NCBI GenBank assembly: GCA_003154335.1
Contig: PMDE01000064.1
Span: 1-64,000, forward strand
Length of the DNA: 64,000 nt
From: Methanoregula sp.
GTDB taxonomy: Archaea; Halobacteriota; Methanomicrobia; Methanomicrobiales; Methanospirillaceae
Reading direction: 5' to 3'
Shown here: one piece after another, positions 62,848-64,000 of the stretch
Layout: each line of letters starts with the position of its first letter
Position numbering within the stretch: the first letter of the stretch is position 1
The notes under the pieces: model-generated
What the model saw: the letters and a program-made list of their open reading frames with translations, nothing else
The model's database searches: none
What the model was told of the DNA's origin: nothing
Position numbers and translations under genes: made by a program

Positions 62848-63978
62848 CTAAGAAATTTCTGCCATCCCACGGCAGCAGAGGAATACAGCTACCGCTTCTG
62901 GTACTGTAGTGATACCTTTTCCGAGTTCATAATTACTTCCCATCATTGGCATCGTTACCGGACAGACGGCATTAATTTTTACGTCGCGCATTGAAAAAAC
63001 AACCGCATCAACAAGTGGTTCAAAATCGGGCAAATCACGGAGTTCAAGCCTCTGAACACGCATACCGCTCCCGCCATGCAGTGAAGTTGGCATTCGGATA
63101 AGACGTTTTATATCAGTTGTGACAGGTTCATCTGCGAGAGCAGCCCGGGTGAGGAGTCGTTTTTTAAATTCCCCTTCCTGCTCGGAAAGAACTGAATGCA
63201 GCACACGGTTCTTTAACAGTATACTCGTTGGATGATGTTCTGCCTCCGCAATAATTTCGGTCTGGTTTTTCAGAAATGATGTTGCCGAATCCTTTCCAAT
63301 TCCCTCTATTCCCGTAAGGTGCGCAATTGCTTCTGCTTCATTAAGGGAACTCACCCAACGGATATATTCTACAAGCGTTTCGCGGTACCGTATCTGCCAG
63401 CCGGGAGAAACGGGGTTTCTTCCAGAAAGCATTAATGCCGGGTCAATTCCGATACCACAGACATAATCAATCAGCTCCCTGCGTTCTGCACTTCCCCAAC
63501 CACGAAACGCAATATCTTTGATGTGAACATGATATCCACGACCACCGGAAAAGACGAGTTCAATGGTTTTGGGATTCATCCCAAATTCCTCAATGAGCAT
63601 CAACATGAGCTTCTCAGTTTCCTCTTTCACTCTTACCAGCATCTGGTCATAGGGTCCCCGTACAATGTGGTCTGCGTCAAGATCGAAAATAAGATCTGCA
63701 CCGCACCAGCCTTTTTCTGCCATAGTCCCGGCATCAGGTTTTTCATAATACGCCGTTGAGTAATAGGAATGCCTTGGTACAAGGTTTTTAATAAACTGAA
63801 AAAGCTCTTCCTTACCGGAAAAACCTATATGCCGCCGCATATTGAGAACAGATGAACCGGGATTGAACATAACAAAGCCCCATTCACGCTGCTCAAGTGA
63901 TGAAGGCGCTACAAGAACATTTTTTTTGTAATAATCAGTGAACCGCTGTCGGAGAAATTCGGTTGTTGCCGGGTTCAT
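62848..63978 (-). CDS. priS: DNA primase small (catalytic) subunit PriS
   Basis: 376 residues. Makes RNA primers with PriL. The catalytic Asp motif LIFDLDADH and the downstream FSGGRGYHVHI (SGGRGxH signature) are diagnostic; the N-terminal REWGFVMF and PTSLHGGSGMRVQR (nucleotide-binding) also fit. Length is normal. It begins the row PriS-GINS-L44e-S27e-aIF2alpha-Nop10. Confidence 0.95.
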   Translation of the reverse strand: MNPATTEFLRQRFTDYYKKNVLVAPSSLEQREWGFVMFNPGSSVLNMRRHIGFSGKEELFQFIKNLVPRHSYYSTAYYEKPDAGTMAEKGWCGADLIFDLDADHIVRGPYDQMLVRVKEETEKLMLMLIEEFGMNPKTIELVFSGGRGYHVHIKDIAFRGWGSAERRELIDYVCGIGIDPALMLSGRNPVSPGWQIRYRETLVEYIRWVSSLNEAEAIAHLTGIEGIGKDSATSFLKNQTEIIAEAEHHPTSILLKNRVLHSVLSEQEGEFKKRLLTRAALADEPVTTDIKRLIRMPTSLHGGSGMRVQRLELRDLPDFEPLVDAVVFSMRDVKINAVCPVTMPMMGSNYELGKGITTVPEAVAVFLCCRGMAEIS

Positions 63979-64000
63979 TTCAGATCCTTAATCATATAGG

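Overview
The window is a chromosomal segment of a methanogenic euryarchaeon. The order Methanomicrobiales fits best, in the Methanoregula / Methanosphaerula / Methanospirillum neighbourhood; this assignment is inference from gene content, not from a search. The evidence includes archaeal information-processing genes in archaeal order (split RNA polymerase B subunit rpoH-rpoB2-rpoB1-rpoA1-rpoA2-rpl30e-nusA; priS-gins-rpl44e-rps27e-aIF2alpha-nop10; rps19e-PDCD5). It also includes archaeal lipid synthesis (geranylgeranyl reductase with its ferredoxin), a tungsten-type aldehyde:ferredoxin oxidoreductase, an archaeal phosphoribulokinase like that described in Methanospirillum, and many small archaeal conserved families (DUF371, DUF473, HVO_0476-like, PAC2). 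Start sites are a mix of Shine-Dalgarno-led and probably leaderless.

Layout. 1-4.9 kb: translation and RNase P genes with purN, a CNNM/CorC-type membrane protein and a sugar-isomerase-like protein, all on the minus strand. 4.9-8.4 kb: exonuclease VII (xseA/xseB), DUF371, an HVO_0476-like zinc-ribbon protein, a thioredoxin and a membrane-anchored FKBP-like protein. 8.4-9.0 kb: a structured intergenic region. 9.0-13.4 kb: a CBS-ParB fusion, a sugar nucleotidyltransferase, a Cys-rich small protein, cobyric acid synthase and aIF1/SUI1. 13.4-24.6 kb: the most interesting block, a type IV pilus-like export machine (secretion ATPase, two TadC/ArlJ-type platform proteins, prepilin peptidase) interleaved with a roadblock/LC7 protein, a roadblock fusion, related sensor-like proteins, a MinD-family ATPase and a tandem-repeat protein of unknown family. 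24.7-32.9 kb: ferredoxin and aldehyde:ferredoxin oxidoreductase, an SdpI-like membrane protein, a candidate structured RNA, a PIN-ATPase-KH protein and leuS. 33-38.5 kb: two surface proteins (beta-propeller, PEGA), conserved archaeal small proteins, tRNA-Arg and a membrane glycosyltransferase. 38.8-47.3 kb: the RNA polymerase operon and tRNA-Lys. 47.4-52.8 kb: an orphan response regulator, tRNA-Pro, a DUF89 protein, an NfeD/stomatin pair, phosphoribulokinase and what looks like a decayed 6-phosphofructokinase. 52.7-64 kb: site-2 protease, RNase HII, TrkA-type regulator, geranylgeranyl reductase plus ferredoxin, glutamine synthetase behind a complex leader, endonuclease Q, a PAC2 protein, and the nop10 / aIF2alpha / S27e / L44e / GINS / PriS cluster.

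The best candidates for undescribed biology are: (i) the pilus-roadblock-MinD module, which looks like a positional or regulatory layer over a pilus machine with no obvious pilin gene in the window; (ii) a run of four perfect or near-perfect hairpins at 27870-28004 suggesting a structured RNA; (iii) the 8.4-8.8 kb intergenic region with a 10-bp inverted repeat pair around a GC-rich hairpin; and (iv) the phosphofructokinase remnant beside the phosphoribulokinase gene.
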